64,000 nt of DNA from Ascarosepion bandense (GCA_037127315.1 JBBBDQ010000227.1:57501-121500); one strand, 5' to 3'. Numbered from the stretch's first letter, positions 43,390-54,360 are shown. Translations and numbers: made by a program. Notes: generated by a model not told the origin, from the sequence alone.

Positions 43390-43880
43390 CTAGCTGTGAA
43401 GGTTTGAGCTGAAGAATGCAAGAAATTTAGTTCGCTCAAACACCTACCATAATAGAGTAGCCAAAGTAGGCAACGATTCGTTTGTGAGAAAAATGGTGGT
43501 CGTGTGAAAAGCAATTCCTCACCCACATAAATGCGTGAGCTATGTAACCCCACCTACCCAGCAAAAAAACCTTTAGCATGACAAAGCTGCAGTAATTAAG
43601 CAGATGTATAACATAACTGCTATTGTAAACTGTTTTGTACGATAAGATCGTTAAACATCACGCTGTAGCAGATTAGTAAATATAGATATTTCTTTACAGA
43701 TCTTGATACAAAAGATGGTCTACGATAGACTATGACCAAAACGTTGTATAACTACCAAGTTGAGTATGAAGATCCGAATAGCAAGTCTCATAATGATGCT
43801 ATTTCCTCCGATTTCTTCACCCAAAAATATAGATGTGGTTGCTCTACGAAAGCAAGGCAATGCAGCAAGCAAGACGCAAA
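43390..43880. other. Nothing recognised
   Basis: No gene or repeat recognised. Confidence 0.45.
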
Positions 43881-43883
43881 GAG

Positions 43884-44350
43884 GATTATTTTTAATCGTG
43901 TCACCCCAAGCAAGGCATTCCACTGCCACTATAGCGCAGGCGGTTACATAGAGCGATTGGGTATAGGAAATGTCAGAAGGAGGGTGATAGACGACTTAGG
44001 ATGTACATAGGGAGAGAGTTGGGGAGGGTGGGTGTGAGTTAGTGTGTTAGGAGGTGTCTATTGACCCTACAATTTAAACTCCTGGAGGTTGTAGCCGTCG
44101 GGGAAGCAAGCATGCTGTAGGGAATTCCACAGGCGGGAAGTGCGAGGGAAGAAGCTGTTGGAGTAGAAATTGCGGTTACATTTCATCGGTTTCACTGTAA
44201 AAGGGTGGGACCTCGTTGCCAATCTAGTATCTCGTGCAAATTCACATCTAGGGGGCACCAGTGATTTAAGTTTGTCAGAGCAGAAGCCATGAAAGTATTT
44301 ATAGAAGAGGCACAGGAAAGCCACGTCACGCCGGTGAGAGAGTGACTGCA
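43884..44350 (-). pseudogene. LINE-W C-terminus and tail
   Basis: Minus strand: LSHRRDVAFLCLFYKYFHGF, CSDKLKSLVPPRCEFARDTR, HPFTVKPMKCNRNFYSNSFF, then PRTSRLWNSLQHACFPDGYN. The 3' region and tail reach 43,884. The protein part is open for 94 codons. 5'-truncated. Confidence 0.85.
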
Positions 44351-44399
44351 CTGGTAATTAAAGTAACTGAGGTAACTTTACCGAGTAGAACGGACAATA

Positions 44400-44560
44400 A
44401 AAAAGATTCAAGAAGACGAAAGTTGACGGTTGACAGTGTTCTTCAAATTTTGAATATTGAAATTTACAGGAAAGCAAGAAGATGGAAGAGAGTTCCACAG
44501 GCGAGAGAAGTTATCAGAACATGGCTACAACTAGTAATTTCAAAATTAAAACGATGATAC
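44400..44560 (-). pseudogene. Second LINE-W fragment
   Basis: aaattttgaatattgaaat and ggaagagagttccacaggcg on the plus strand are decayed relatives of the PDxYNLQ-FK and RLWNSLP segments. It is older than the copy beside it. Confidence 0.4.
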
Positions 44561-44570
44561 TTAACTGCCA

Positions 44571-44982
44571 ATTTTTTTTTTAATCATATCACCCCAAGCA
44601 AGGCGGTAACGCCACTGATGTGCAGGGGGGCTACATAAGAGTGAGAAGATTAGAAAAGTGAAAACTGGAAACTGCACCCTAAACAGGAAACCTGTTCAAT
44701 AGATGTGGGTGGAGTGTGAACCAGGCGATAGTTTAGTCTATCTACTCCAATTGAAAGAAAAAACAAAAAAACAAAAAAAAAAAAACAAACAACAAAGTGA
44801 GAAGATTAGAAAAGAGAAAACCGGAAACCGCATCCTAAACAGGAAACAAGGGATGAGCCTCTTCACCTGTTCAATAGATGTGGGTGGAATGTGAACCGGG
44901 CGATAGTTTAGTCTATCTACTCCAATTGAAAGAAAACAAAAAAAAAAAACAAAAAAAAAAAAAAACAAAGTGAGAAGATTAG
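44571..44982 (-). mobile_element. SINE S3, dimeric head plus trace of a third, LINE-W tail
   Basis: Minus strand. The tail lies at 44,571-44,640. One head follows to 44,757, then an A/C-rich linker. A second head runs 44,790-44,930, then another linker and a stub of a third (agtgagaagattag). Heads match each other closely. This shows the family can carry more than two heads. Confidence 0.8.
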
Positions 44983-44989
44983 TACTGCA

Positions 44990-46200
44990 CTTAAATGTAT
45001 GAAGTCGGGGGTGATAAAGCGGCTAATTCATCAGAACGATTGCAATGAAAATATTTATAGAAAATGCACAGAGATGCTAAGTTACGTTGATGTGAAAGTG
45101 ATTGAACCCTAGAGACTGGCTCAAGACAAATAACATGGACAAAACTCAAAGAATCTGCAATCGTTAATATAGCAGAAGCACTGGGCTAGTTGTGAAAATA
45201 ATAAAATTGTACATATTTTTATTAGTGCCCATGGTCCTCTTTTTAAGGACCAGAAGGATAATTTACAATATTTCAGCAGTTTTCAGATATATGTTTGGTT
45301 AGTTATAAAGAATGAAGTGTCTTTCAAATATATCACCTACTGTCTGATGTATATTGGCAAAACTGATATCCTAGTTTTCAGTATAGAGTGAAAATCTTGT
45401 GGTTGAAGATGCACTCAGTTTCATCTATCATTCAAGCAAAACCCTTTTTGGGAAGTAGTGCTTATATCTAACTCATTTGTATACAGCATATATGAAGGCT
45501 CTGTCCTATAAAGCCAAGAAAATATATGAAAGTAATTTTGCTCAAATATACCATGCTCTATAAGTTTGGTCCTAAAATAAGGACCAAATTAAAATTTATT
45601 TTTCTTAGAATAATGAAATAATGTTTAGTATTAAATAAATTTGTACAAATTAAAGATTTGTGGTAAAAAATTAAAAGGAAATTGGGCACCAATAGATGAA
45701 CAGTAGATGACTCAGCATGTATCCAAATAATCATCACGATTAATGCTTGCATACTTTTTGTGTGGTGGGTGAAGCTCCTTTTTAAAACTAACAAAAGACT
45801 TAGTGTACCTCAGCAAAACACTTTTTAGAACAAGAGTTATCATTTAGCTATTTATACATTTTATTTTGTGACCTTCTTCATTACGCCATGCTGTTTGTTA
45901 GAAAAGATTCTTAAAAAATTTAAAAAAAATAATTACAAAAATACTTGGGTGATCATAAAAGTGAAATAAAAAAAATATATAAAAAAATAAAACATAATTA
46001 AAATATATATGAATACACAAAATAAAGTAAAATAAAATACAAGAAGTATACGCACATAAACACGCCCACATGACACACTAATCATAAAAAGCCCTCTTCC
46101 ACTTTAGCTAAAGTCAAACTAACGGTCAGGTCAACACATACTTAGATAAACCACATATTAAAGCAGACTGATATCATCAGACTATAAAAAGGTTCCAACT
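44990..46200. other. AT-rich stretch, one small hairpin
   Basis: aatttggtcctt and its complement at about 45,564-45,590 make a 12-bp hairpin. A related ggtcct...aggacc pair lies at 45,232-45,251. No gene recognised. Confidence 0.5.
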
Positions 46201-46206
46201 ATCAAT

Positions 46207-46207
<1 letters not shown>

Positions 46208-46272
<65 letters not shown>

Positions 46273-46512
46273 ATAAACACAAACACATATACATTCTCTA
46301 ACACACAGACACTACAGTTAACGACGACAGCAGCAGCCAGGAATGACCATTAGTTGAAAGGCACGGACTCGAACACAAGCTCTTCTACCATTCTAAAAAT
46401 GAAATTTTGATCTCGAAATATTAATGTATAATAAATAGGTAATACCCAGCAACTTCTTTACCGTCCTTTATTTTACTAAACACATTGTGACAGCCTTCAA
46501 GACCTAACCATA
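46208..46512 (+). mobile_element. Penelope-like repeat PLE-A, old copy
   Basis: (AC)n-(TA)n-(AC)n at 46,208-46,272, then accataaacacaaac, atctcgaaatattaatg, aataaataggtaata and cattgtgacagccttcaaga, in the order found at 57.2-57.6 kb. The ctgatga core is lost here. Confidence 0.6.
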
Positions 46513-46514
46513 CA

Positions 46515-46651
46515 CATTTTATTTTATTTCAGCTCGAAAATATTATCAAGCATTTCATATTTCTAAAGAAACTACGGAATGCTAATTTTTAATGTGACAT
46601 ACATTTATGACTGCAAACACGTGCATCCACTAAAAAATAATGTTTGAAACT

Positions 46652-46682
<31 letters not shown>

Positions 46683-47290
46683 TTGAAATCAAAGCAACTG
46701 AAATTTTTCAGTCTAGTTGAAAAAGATAAAATTCATTCAACCTGCAGAAAGACGAAGAGAGAAAACGGGTTTCAAGAGAAAAAAAAAACAAAAACAAAAA
46801 AAAAAACAGATGCTGAATCGAAAAAGATGAAGGAAACAGACTGGAAACTCCCCAGACAAATTGAAGATCATTTTATAATGTTGACAAAGATTTTTCACTC
46901 AGAACGGACCATTGAGGATTTAGTTTCAAGCTACGTACTCTGAAATTATCAAAAGCCTGGCTTGTTTCTAATATCGATGCATTTTTGCTTACATTTCTGT
47001 TGGAATTCCCAAGACGCCATCAAAAGTGTTGTTCGGAACATAAATTTTGCGGCTTGTTCTCCAGCAGAACTTATTACATCCTTTCCTAAATCAGCTACCA
47101 TATTCAGACTAGTAAAACAAGCCACTTAATACAATAAAATCTGCTAGATCTTCATTTTATATATTATGCAAATTAATATCTGTATCTTGAACACTACTTT
47201 TTAGCTCTAGCCATTCTTCAAACTTCCCCAGATGTTTATGGTATGAACGTTCTACAGAAGGTAGCTGAAGAGAGTGACAAAAAAAAAAAA
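46515..47290. other. Spacer with a decayed M1 end and (AC)n
   Basis: gcatccactaaaaaataatgt at 46,622 resembles an M1 end and is followed by (AC)n-(TA)n. Nothing else recognised. Confidence 0.4.
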
Positions 47291-47295
47291 AGACT

Positions 47296-47992
47296 ACAAA
47301 TAAACTGCAAGAAAACCGAATGCATGGTCATCAGCAAAAAGAGCAGCTCAAAATGCCAAATACAGGTGAGCGGATACTAAAATCAAGCAGGTACAAAAAT
47401 TTAAATACCTGGAAAGTGTTCTGAAAGATGGCGGAAAGTGTGATACAGAGATCCGAAGGTGAATTGGCATGGCGAAGGACGCGTTCCAGAAGCTGAGTAA
47501 AGTATTAAGAGACAGGAAACTTTCACTCAAAACAAAAAAAAAAAAGAAGAAAAAAAAAAGAGAGTACTGGATTGCTATGTGATGTCAGTTCTTCAATATG
47601 GCAGTGAATGCTGGACAATCTCATCAAAGATGAAGGAAAAACTTGAAACAGCTGAAATGTGGTTCTACAAAAGGATGCTGCAGATGTCATGGACCGAGCA
47701 GGTGAGCAATGATGAGGTTTTGAAAAGAATAGAAACAAAAACGAAATTAATACTGAGCATCAGGAAGAGACAACTAAAGTTCCTTGGGCATGCAAGGATA
47801 CTATCAGGTCAGATAGAGGGGAAAAGAGACAAGGGAAAGCAGCGGAAAACATATTTGAAGGGCTTGGGCAGGTGAATAACAAAACGGGGGTTGCGCAGTG
47901 TTACAGGAGAAAGTGTGCTAAGAACCACCAGAAATAAGAAGACGTGGAGAGCCATGATCGCCTACGTCCTGAAAGGATAAGGCACATAGAAG
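47296..47992 (+). pseudogene. LINE-R (RTE-like), longest copy, A-rich insertion
   Basis: Starts further upstream than the others: NCKKTECMVISKKSSSKCQI. The KYL-x-SVLKDGGKCDTEIRR region, AKDAFQKLSKVLRDRKLS and an A-rich insertion of about 25 nt at 47,530-47,560 follow. Then SVLQYGSECWTISSKMKEKL, MWFYKRMLQMSWTEQVSNDE and the end MIAYVLKG. A deletion removes the MRKGGLEN segment. No active site. Confidence 0.85.
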
Positions 47993-48024
47993 AAGAAGAC
48001 TGTCTAAAGATTCTTGATGCAACG

Positions 48025-48095
48025 TTTAGTTTTTTTTTTTTTAATATCTCCTCAAGTAAGGCGATAATGCTACTAGGAAGCACGGTGTTACTGAG
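48025..48095 (-). pseudogene. LINE-W tail fragment
   Basis: T run and atctcctcaagtaaggcgata on the plus strand match the reversed tail. Confidence 0.5.
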
Positions 48096-48104
48096 AGTGA
48101 AAGA

Positions 48105-48655
48105 GAAAGAGAAAACTTTTATAAATCTACCATTCGTCCGTGCACTGAATACTGTTGCCGGATCTGGACGGGCACTCCTACTATTCATCTTGAATTTTTC
48201 GCCAAAATCCAAAATATAATCGATCCTGACTTGGCTACCCACCGTCTGTCACTTTCTCACCGATGTGATGTGGCTTCCCTCTCTTTTACTACAAGGATTT
48301 TCATAGCAACTGCTCTAACAAGTTTATTTTCTCCCTGGTTTCCCGACCACATTTACTTGCACACGTGCTGTCAGACTGGCATTAAGGTCCCACCCATTTA
48401 CAGTCGAAATAGTTAAATATGATCTCTTCTACTCTAACAGTTTATTTTCTCGCATTTTCCGTTTGCGGAACTCTCATTTGCTTGCTTCCCTGATAGTTAC
48501 AATCTTCAAAGTTTAAATGAAACGTTAATTGCCATCTTCTATCTCTGATTACCATCCATCTGTTATCTTTTACATTCCCTGTACCTTGTTATTCCTATTG
48601 TTGCAACCCCTTGTGCACCAGTGGTAGTCCTGATTTGCTTGGGGTGAAATTATTA
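48105..48655 (+). pseudogene. LINE-W C-terminus, decayed
   Basis: FYKSTIRPCTEYCCRIWTGT, IDPDLATHRLSLSHRCDVAS, later LACFPDSYNLQSL, and a decayed tail ending cttggggtgaaattattata. Frameshifts throughout. Confidence 0.7.
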
Positions 48656-48689
48656 TAAAAGAGTGGTGGGGAAAGAGTACAATAAAAGA

Positions 48690-48830
48690 TAGGGTTTCAG
48701 AAAGACAGACGTCGAGTGGCAATTTTTTAATATTGTAGGTGTGCAGGGAAGTAAGAAATCGGGAAGAACTTTCGAGGCTTAATAAGTGAAATTAAATCTG
48801 AAGTTTTTACTGTATAATGTCTGATCTTTA
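48690..48830 (-). pseudogene. LINE-W fragment
   Basis: Decayed reverse copy of the RLWNSLP...YNLQ segment (tattgtaggtgtgcaggga, aatcgggaagaactttcgag). Confidence 0.4.
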
Positions 48831-48947
48831 AGGAGGATTTAGTTTAAGGGCATTGATCAGAAAGGCGCTTATATTTTTTGCATGAATTTTTTTTCTCATC
48901 ACGAAGTAATCAACTTATGGATGAGCCTATATTGTATACAATAAAAA

Positions 48948-48950
<3 letters not shown>

Positions 48951-48991
<41 letters not shown>
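48951..48991. repeat. (TA)n microsatellite
   Basis: Simple TA tract just upstream of a hairpin. Confidence 0.95.
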
Positions 48992-48994
<3 letters not shown>

Positions 48995-49007
48995 CCATTT
49001 CTTCTTC

Positions 49008-49049
49008 TTTAACCCATAGCTGAGAGGGGACTCTCAGCTATGGGTTAAA
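49008..49049. repeat. Perfect 19-bp hairpin, GGGA loop
   Basis: tttaacccatagctgagag is followed after ggga by its exact complement. The arm matches a SINE block (aacccatagctg), so this is probably a SINE segment duplicated in inverted form next to the TA tract. Confidence 0.9.
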
Positions 49050-49223
49050 TAGAACTATTTAACCTTGGTTGATAACCAAAGAGAAAAGCAACCGAATTAA
49101 AGACTTAAGCATAATGCTAGCAATTCCATCCCATGAGAAACCAACTTACGAAAACCACGGTGCCAAAACTTCCGAGCAAGTTATAACCGTAACCAAATAC
49201 TCTACATTTGGGGGTGTATGGGG

Positions 49224-49227
<4 letters not shown>

Positions 49228-49258
<31 letters not shown>
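49228..49258. repeat. (TA)n microsatellite
   Basis: Simple TA tract. Confidence 0.9.
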
Positions 49259-49262
<4 letters not shown>

Positions 49263-49468
49263 CACACATGCACATGCTATGTATACATATATAAACAAAA
49301 GCTTTCATTATATAGAGATCTATAGACATAGACATGTCTTTTAGTTTTACGCATAGATAACGTACGAGGTGGGTGTTTAAATGTCCTCAGCTCAGAGTAG
49401 CCCTTAAAAAAATTTGAATTTTGGGAAGTGGGCAGGACCAGAAATTTTTAAGCATCCCCTTGTGTGTA

Positions 49469-49469
<1 letters not shown>

Positions 49470-49507
<38 letters not shown>

Positions 49508-49570
49508 CACATAAGTATACATCATCACAGACACCCATAGCGATATTTAGATGTTAGTAATTAATTTGTT

Positions 49571-49619
<49 letters not shown>

Positions 49620-49624
49620 GAGAG
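49470..49624. repeat. (TA)n-(TG)n and (GA)n tracts
   Basis: TA/TG at 49,470-49,507 and GA at 49,575-49,624. Confidence 0.95.
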
Positions 49625-49778
49625 CGCGCAAATGTAAAACTTTAACGTCACAGCCCAGCTGTCGCCTGACCTAACTTAAGTGTAAGAGGTCAGAATAAAA
49701 TAGTGTTGGCTAAAAACTCATGTGAAATAACTTTTGAAAAAACAAGCTAAATAAATAGATTAAAATCAGAAAAAAATG

Positions 49779-49783
<5 letters not shown>

Positions 49784-49868
<85 letters not shown>
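49784..49868. repeat. (TA)n-(TG)n compound microsatellite
   Basis: About 43 nt TA followed by about 40 nt TG. Confidence 0.95.
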
Positions 49869-49871
<3 letters not shown>

Positions 49872-50150
49872 TATTTATTTATTATGAAGGTGGGTAAGGG
49901 AAGAGTGCTGGAGTACGAAGGGTCTGACAAAAAAAAAAAAAAAAGTTGCTTCACTACAGGAAGTCTCTCTTCCCAGAGGCTGAATGAGTCTGCGTTTGCT
50001 GATGATGTGACGATGATGTTTGGTTGAACTGGGGACTTGACCATTTGTAGACAGGAAATGCTTGCTCAAGGCTATAGACAAAATGGCAGGCATAAACAAA
50101 TACAATATTAAACAAGCTCTAGATGGCGACCACAAGATAAATTATTTACT

Positions 50151-50153
<3 letters not shown>

Positions 50154-50203
<50 letters not shown>
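50154..50203. repeat. (TA)n microsatellite
   Basis: Simple TA tract of about 50 nt. Confidence 0.95.
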
Positions 50204-50207
<4 letters not shown>

Positions 50208-50539
50208 GAGGAGATTCTGACCGAGCGAGTTCAGGTTCTGTTTTTCTTTTTTTTATAATGAGTAAATATTAAAAAAAAAATGAATTTTATAATCTCGATG
50301 CAACTCATCCGTAAACAGGTTAGGAGAGTAGGCGAAATTAAATATGATCATCGTTTATTACACGAGAAATGGAGGGAGGGAATACAGATGATAAAATCAA
50401 ATCAGTGATCGTAAATAATTACATTTAATATATTGGGTTGTATTAAAAGTATTTTTTGTTTTCACAGACCTTTACACAAAAATTTATTTCATGTAAACAT
50501 CATCTGAAAACCATCTTTGACACCACCATTATTATTATT

Positions 50540-50770
50540 TGCCAGAGATGATCAGGCAGCATCGGAAAGTCGAATTGATGAGCCTATTCTGGTGCATTCA
50601 CTTTCGCATAACTGTTATTGTGAAATATGTATCCCTCTCTACTTCAACCAGCTGTGGGTTAAATAAAAGGGTAGACAGTGAATGGGTGACAACCAGTCTA
50701 AGGAAAAGAGCATTTGAAATTCCAAACCATAATGAGGGCAACAGGAGACCATATTTCATTCATAACAGTT
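50540..50770 (+). mobile_element. Degenerate SINE body
   Basis: tgcattcactttcgcataac, agctgtgggttaaataaaag, gacaaccagtctaag follow the S1 order but with many changes and no head. Confidence 0.5.
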
Positions 50771-51057
50771 AACAGATAATACAAAAAAACAGCATTCGTG
50801 GAGAACTAAGATTGCTAATGTCCTTGTGGTGGATAGGAAATTAAGAATTAAAATCAACTTTCTCCTTCACTTTTACAAGAATTCACAATGACGTGTGAAA
50901 TCCTGGTTTTTCCCAAACAGAAAAAGGATTGACCTCGTGCTTACAGAAAAAGTCGAAACCGGATTTCGTGAGTAGATGTTAAAATGATTTTCTGACCAAT
51001 GGAAGCGAGTTGCAAGACCAAAAGGACTTAGCGATCCAGTGCGAAAAATCTAAATAC

Positions 51058-51084
51058 TATAAAAGGCTCCGGTCAGCGTCAGTC
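51058..51084 (+). promoter_or_regulatory. Core promoter-like site, unit 1
   Basis: TATA box tataaaagg at 51,058-51,066, then the initiator-like tcagtc at 51,079-51,084, about 23 nt from the start of the TATA box to the A. The distance is a little short of the usual 28-31. An ATG follows at 51,089. Confidence 0.4.
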
Positions 51085-51088
51085 AGAG

Positions 51089-51223
51089 ATGGAAGCAGGA
51101 GAGACGATAAGCTTAAATGTGACAGGGCAGAAATTTCAAGTCGACCCGGACATAAGGTCGCGTCGCACATCGTCCTCTTTCTCCTTCTTTCTCATGTACC
51201 GATTTTACAAGAATTCACAATGA
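51089..51223 (+). CDS. Hypothetical 44-codon open frame, unit 1
   Basis: Begins MEAGETISLNVTGQKFQV. The ISLNVTGQKFQV stretch resembles the first beta strands of BTB/T1 domains (xLNVGGxxF pattern of Kv channels and KCTD proteins), with T in place of the first conserved G. The similarity stops after about 20 residues. The rest (RSRRTSSSFSFFLMYRF) looks unlike a BTB fold, so an intron might follow, but no strong GT donor is visible. Could equally be chance. Confidence 0.2.
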   Translation: MEAGETISLNVTGQKFQVDPDIRSRRTSSSFSFFLMYRFYKNSQ

Positions 51224-51389
51224 CGTGTGAAATCCTGGTTTTTCCCAAACAGAAAAAGGATTGACCTCGTGCTTACAGAAAAAGTCGAAACCGGATTTCG
51301 TGAGTAGATGTTAAAATGATTTTCTGACCAATGGAAGCGATTTGCAAGACCAAAAGGACTTAGCGATCCAGTGCGAAAAATCTAAATAC

Positions 51390-51416
51390 TATAAAAGGCT
51401 CCGGTCAGCGTCAGTC
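51390..51416 (+). promoter_or_regulatory. Core promoter-like site, unit 2
   Basis: Exact duplicate of the site in unit 1, 332 nt further on. Confidence 0.4.
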
Positions 51417-51420
51417 AGAG

Positions 51421-51606
51421 ATGGAAGCAGGAGAGACGATAAGCTTAAATGTGACAGGGCAGAAATTTCAAGTCGACCCGGACATAAGGTCGCGTCGCAC
51501 ATCGTCCTCTTTCTCCTTCTTTCTCATGTACCGATTCCTTTTACTTCTTCTCCATCTAAAGACATTCCAATCAAGCAAACGCTTATACATGTGTACGTAC
51601 GCATAA
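51421..51606 (+). CDS. Hypothetical 61-codon open frame, unit 2
   Basis: Same first 38 residues as unit 1, then a different end running into unique sequence (LLLLLHLKTFQSSKRLYMC) because it crosses the edge of the duplication. An alternative frame gives a 113-codon ORF from 51,342. Neither has codon-use support that I can judge. Confidence 0.2.
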   Translation: MEAGETISLNVTGQKFQVDPDIRSRRTSSSFSFFLMYRFLLLLLHLKTFQSSKRLYMCTYA

Positions 51607-51659
51607 ACTCTTTCCAACAAATTACTACTACGAACATTTCTTCAATTCTTGATACCCTT

Positions 51660-52080
51660 AACTCATTACTTGTTTCTCATTGAACATTAACTGCTACATA
51701 TTTTTGTTCTATTCTTTTAATAAATTTACATTTTAATATGCAAAATGTATATTTTATTCTTACACTATTCCACACGTTCCAACCTGACGACATCCAACCC
51801 TCTGATGATAATTCTGGATAAAACTTCTAAGCTGTAGGGAGTTCGGTTATGTCTGACACAAGGCCGAATCAATGGACATTAACTATCTCCCTACGGCTTC
51901 ATCCCCATAAAGATATAAAACAACAAAACTTTCTGGTCATTATTAATGGCATAAGGCATCAGAAAGTTGAGATTACCATATTTGTTTTTTTATCTTAACC
52001 ATGTGATTTGAAAATTGCATGAACAATATTCTTTGTAATATACGTGCAATATTAAAACATCGCTACTATTTTTCAAAAGA
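51660..52080. other. Nothing recognised
   Basis: AT-rich spacer. Confidence 0.5.
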
Positions 52081-52084
52081 ACTT

Positions 52085-53345
52085 CTGATCTGTGTTGGCA
52101 TTGAGTAGGGAATGGCTCGTAAATTTTAATGCTTCCAAAATGAAGCTTTTCCCCTTTAACCACCGTAGTAAAAAAAATTCCTGCTAGCCATCAGCATGGC
52201 GGATGAAAGTCTCCTTGAGAGCAACACACTGCGCCTTCCTTTTCAACTGACCTGAATTAGAAGGAATGGATCGAATCTAAAGCCTCATCTACTGCTAAGA
52301 TGGTGTGTTTGTGTAGGGGCCATAAAGTTTGTTTTTTTTTCTCATCGGAATCCTACTTGTACATTAGTAAATCTACCATTCGTGCATTTAATACTGTTGC
52401 CATATCTGGTTGGGTGCTCCTACTATTCATCTCGAGGTATCTCGACAAAATCCAAAGGAGGATCTGCAACGTAGTCGATCCTGACTTGGCGGCTCGCCTT
52501 CAGTCACTTTCGCACCAACGTGAGGTGATTTTCCTCGGTCTTTTCTACAAATATTTTCACAGCTTTTAATCTGATGAGCTTCTTTTCTTGATGTCCCGAC
52601 CACAGGAATTTATTTGTGTTCCTAAATTAGCATCAAGGTTCCATCCTTTTACACTCAACTTATTCAAATATAACCGCCCCTTCTACTCTAGCAAATTATT
52701 TTCTTGCATTTCACGTCTGTGGAACTCCCTTCCATATGCTTGCTTCTCTGATAGCTTCTATGTTCCTTGTCCTTTCAGGACGTAGGCAATCATAACTTTC
52801 CACGTCCCCCTATCACTGGTGGCTCTTAGCACGCTTTCTCCTGCTATACCACGCAATCCTCTTCTGTGATCTACCTGCTCAGGCCCTTCAAATATGTTAT
52901 CCGCTGCTTTCCCCTGTCTCTTTTCCCCCTCTATCTGGCCTACTATTATCAGGTTCTCTAAGCCTCCCTTCCTCATTGCATGTCCCAGGAACTGTCTCTT
53001 CCTGATGCTCAGTATTAATTTCCTTTTCGTTTTTATCTTTTCCAAAACCTCATCATTGCTCACATGCTCGGTCTATAATATCCGCAGCATCCTTCTGTAG
53101 AACCACATTTCAGCTTCAAGTTTTTCCTTCATCTTTGATATTGTCCAGCATTCACTGCCATATTGAAGAACTGACATCACATAGCAATACAATTTCTAAA
53201 ACTTTTAATACAACGTCAATTGCTATATTCTATCTCCCTAAATGTCATCCAGCTTTCATATCCCTTGTACCCTGTTTTTTCCTCTCACTGCAACCCCTTT
53301 GTACCAGTGGCTGTCTTGCCTTGCTTCGAGTGGAATGATTATAAA
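52085..53345 (+). pseudogene. LINE-W copy split by a LINE-R insertion
   Basis: EWLVNFNASKMKLFPFNHRS at 52,110, ISKSTIRAFNTVAISGWVLL near 52,370, IQRRICNVVDPDLAARLQSL near 52,450, and CISRLWNSLPYACFSDSFY to about 52,762. After the insert it resumes at 53,188 (aatttctaaaacttttaata) and ends with the tail to 53,345. Many frameshifts. The split point lies within the YNLQxFK segment. Confidence 0.8.
52764..53187 (-). pseudogene. LINE-R (RTE-like) copy nested in LINE-W
   Basis: Minus strand: SVLQYGSECWTISKMKEKLE, MWFYRRMLRILDRACEQ-like, then MSNDEVLEKIKTKRKLILSI, RKRQFLGHAMRKGGLENLII, VGQIEGEKRQGKAADNIFEG and MIAYVLKGQG(T). 5'-truncated, inserted antisense. Possible short target duplication atagc at both edges. 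It must be younger than its LINE-W host. Confidence 0.85.
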
Positions 53346-53445
53346 AATATCGCTAAACACCATTGTGGGGATTTTATAGATGAAAGTGTCGCCGGGGATT
53401 TTATTAAGATTTTTTTACTAGCGCCTTTCTTGGTCCTACTCGACG

Positions 53446-53570
53446 TGATGCAATGGTTAGCAAGCTTGTCTTGCTGAAATCATTGCAGTTGAGTAGTGAG
53501 TTCAATCCTCACCCGGTGCCCCACTTGTATTAAATCTAACCTCCACTTAGAAAACTCACCTTTCTTGGTC
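53446..53570 (+). mobile_element. tRNA-like SINE S2
   Basis: gcaatggttagcaagcttgtct, agtagtgagttcaatcctcac and the cccggtgcccc end; body tccacttagaaaa. Confidence 0.65.
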
Positions 53571-53574
53571 CTAC

Positions 53575-53855
53575 TCACTGTCCAAACAGTTACAACTTTA
53601 TATTTTCAATTTCAAGGTCTTTTTAAAACCCTTTTGCTGCAGAATTGGATAAATTTGCCCACAAATTCTATTACCATTAACAGCGAAAAAAATTTTTTTT
53701 TGGTGGGTAATTGTCATTACAGGAATGACCATGCCATTTAAATTTGCAGTGAAAAAGTTAAACATTTTTTATGCTATCATTCATCCTGTAAAAGGGCCCA
53801 AGAACCACTCAAAACAGGGGTTACTGAATAAGGGAGGGTTGTTTTATGGATATAG
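53575..53855. other. Nothing recognised
   Basis: AT-rich spacer; cctttcttggtcctactc occurs on both sides of the S2 copy (53,426 and 53,559), which may be its target duplication. Confidence 0.5.
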
Positions 53856-53859
53856 GTAT

Positions 53860-54060
53860 TTTAGGTTATGGGGGGTATGTAGAATAGATAAAAGTTGACC
53901 TTAACTAAAAGAGATTACTTTTGTAATGGCCGGAGAAGTATTTTCTTAGGGGTCTGTGCTACAAATAAATCTGTCCAAATGAAACAGTCTCCTTACCGTT
54001 TGAATACAAATGGGATGAAAATGGTTCTCCAGTGTCTTTAGCTATGAATCATATAGACGA
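53860..54060. repeat. Dispersed repeat family X, old copy
   Basis: ggccggagaagtattttctta, ggggtctgtgctacaaataa and accgtttgaatacaaatggg align with the 61.1-kb copy. Confidence 0.4.
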
Positions 54061-54231
54061 GTTAAACGAGTTCTCTCTGTCTGATCTTCAGTAATTATAT
54101 CTTGTTTGTTTGTGGTAAATACTGGTAGACTCACCATGCACAATTTTATGGCACTGCAAAATTTTCTCATTTCTTTAATTCTTCTGGGTGATATTAATAC
54201 CAGTTATTTACTGTAGATATTTGGGTAACTC

Positions 54232-54360
54232 AACATAGTGTAATGGTCATCAAACTTGTCTCACCAGATCGATTACTACAGAGTAGTGAGTTTGTTCCTC
54301 ACTAGGTGGTCCTTATTTTCTGCCTCTTACTGTCACATCTACACTTTACTTAGTAAATTA
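54232..54360 (+). mobile_element. tRNA-like SINE S2
   Basis: gtgtaatggtcatcaaactt, agtagtgagtttgttcctcac, then cactttacttagtaaa. B box decayed. Confidence 0.6.

Larger units (their letters stand above)
50871..51534. repeat. 332-bp tandem duplication, nearly identical
   Basis: Unit 1 is 50,871-51,202 and unit 2 is 51,203-51,534. The only difference I see is g/t at the gcgagttgc / gcgatttgc position. Each unit carries the TATA box, initiator-like site and short open frame described below. The near-identity means a very recent event, or an assembly artefact. Confidence 0.95.
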
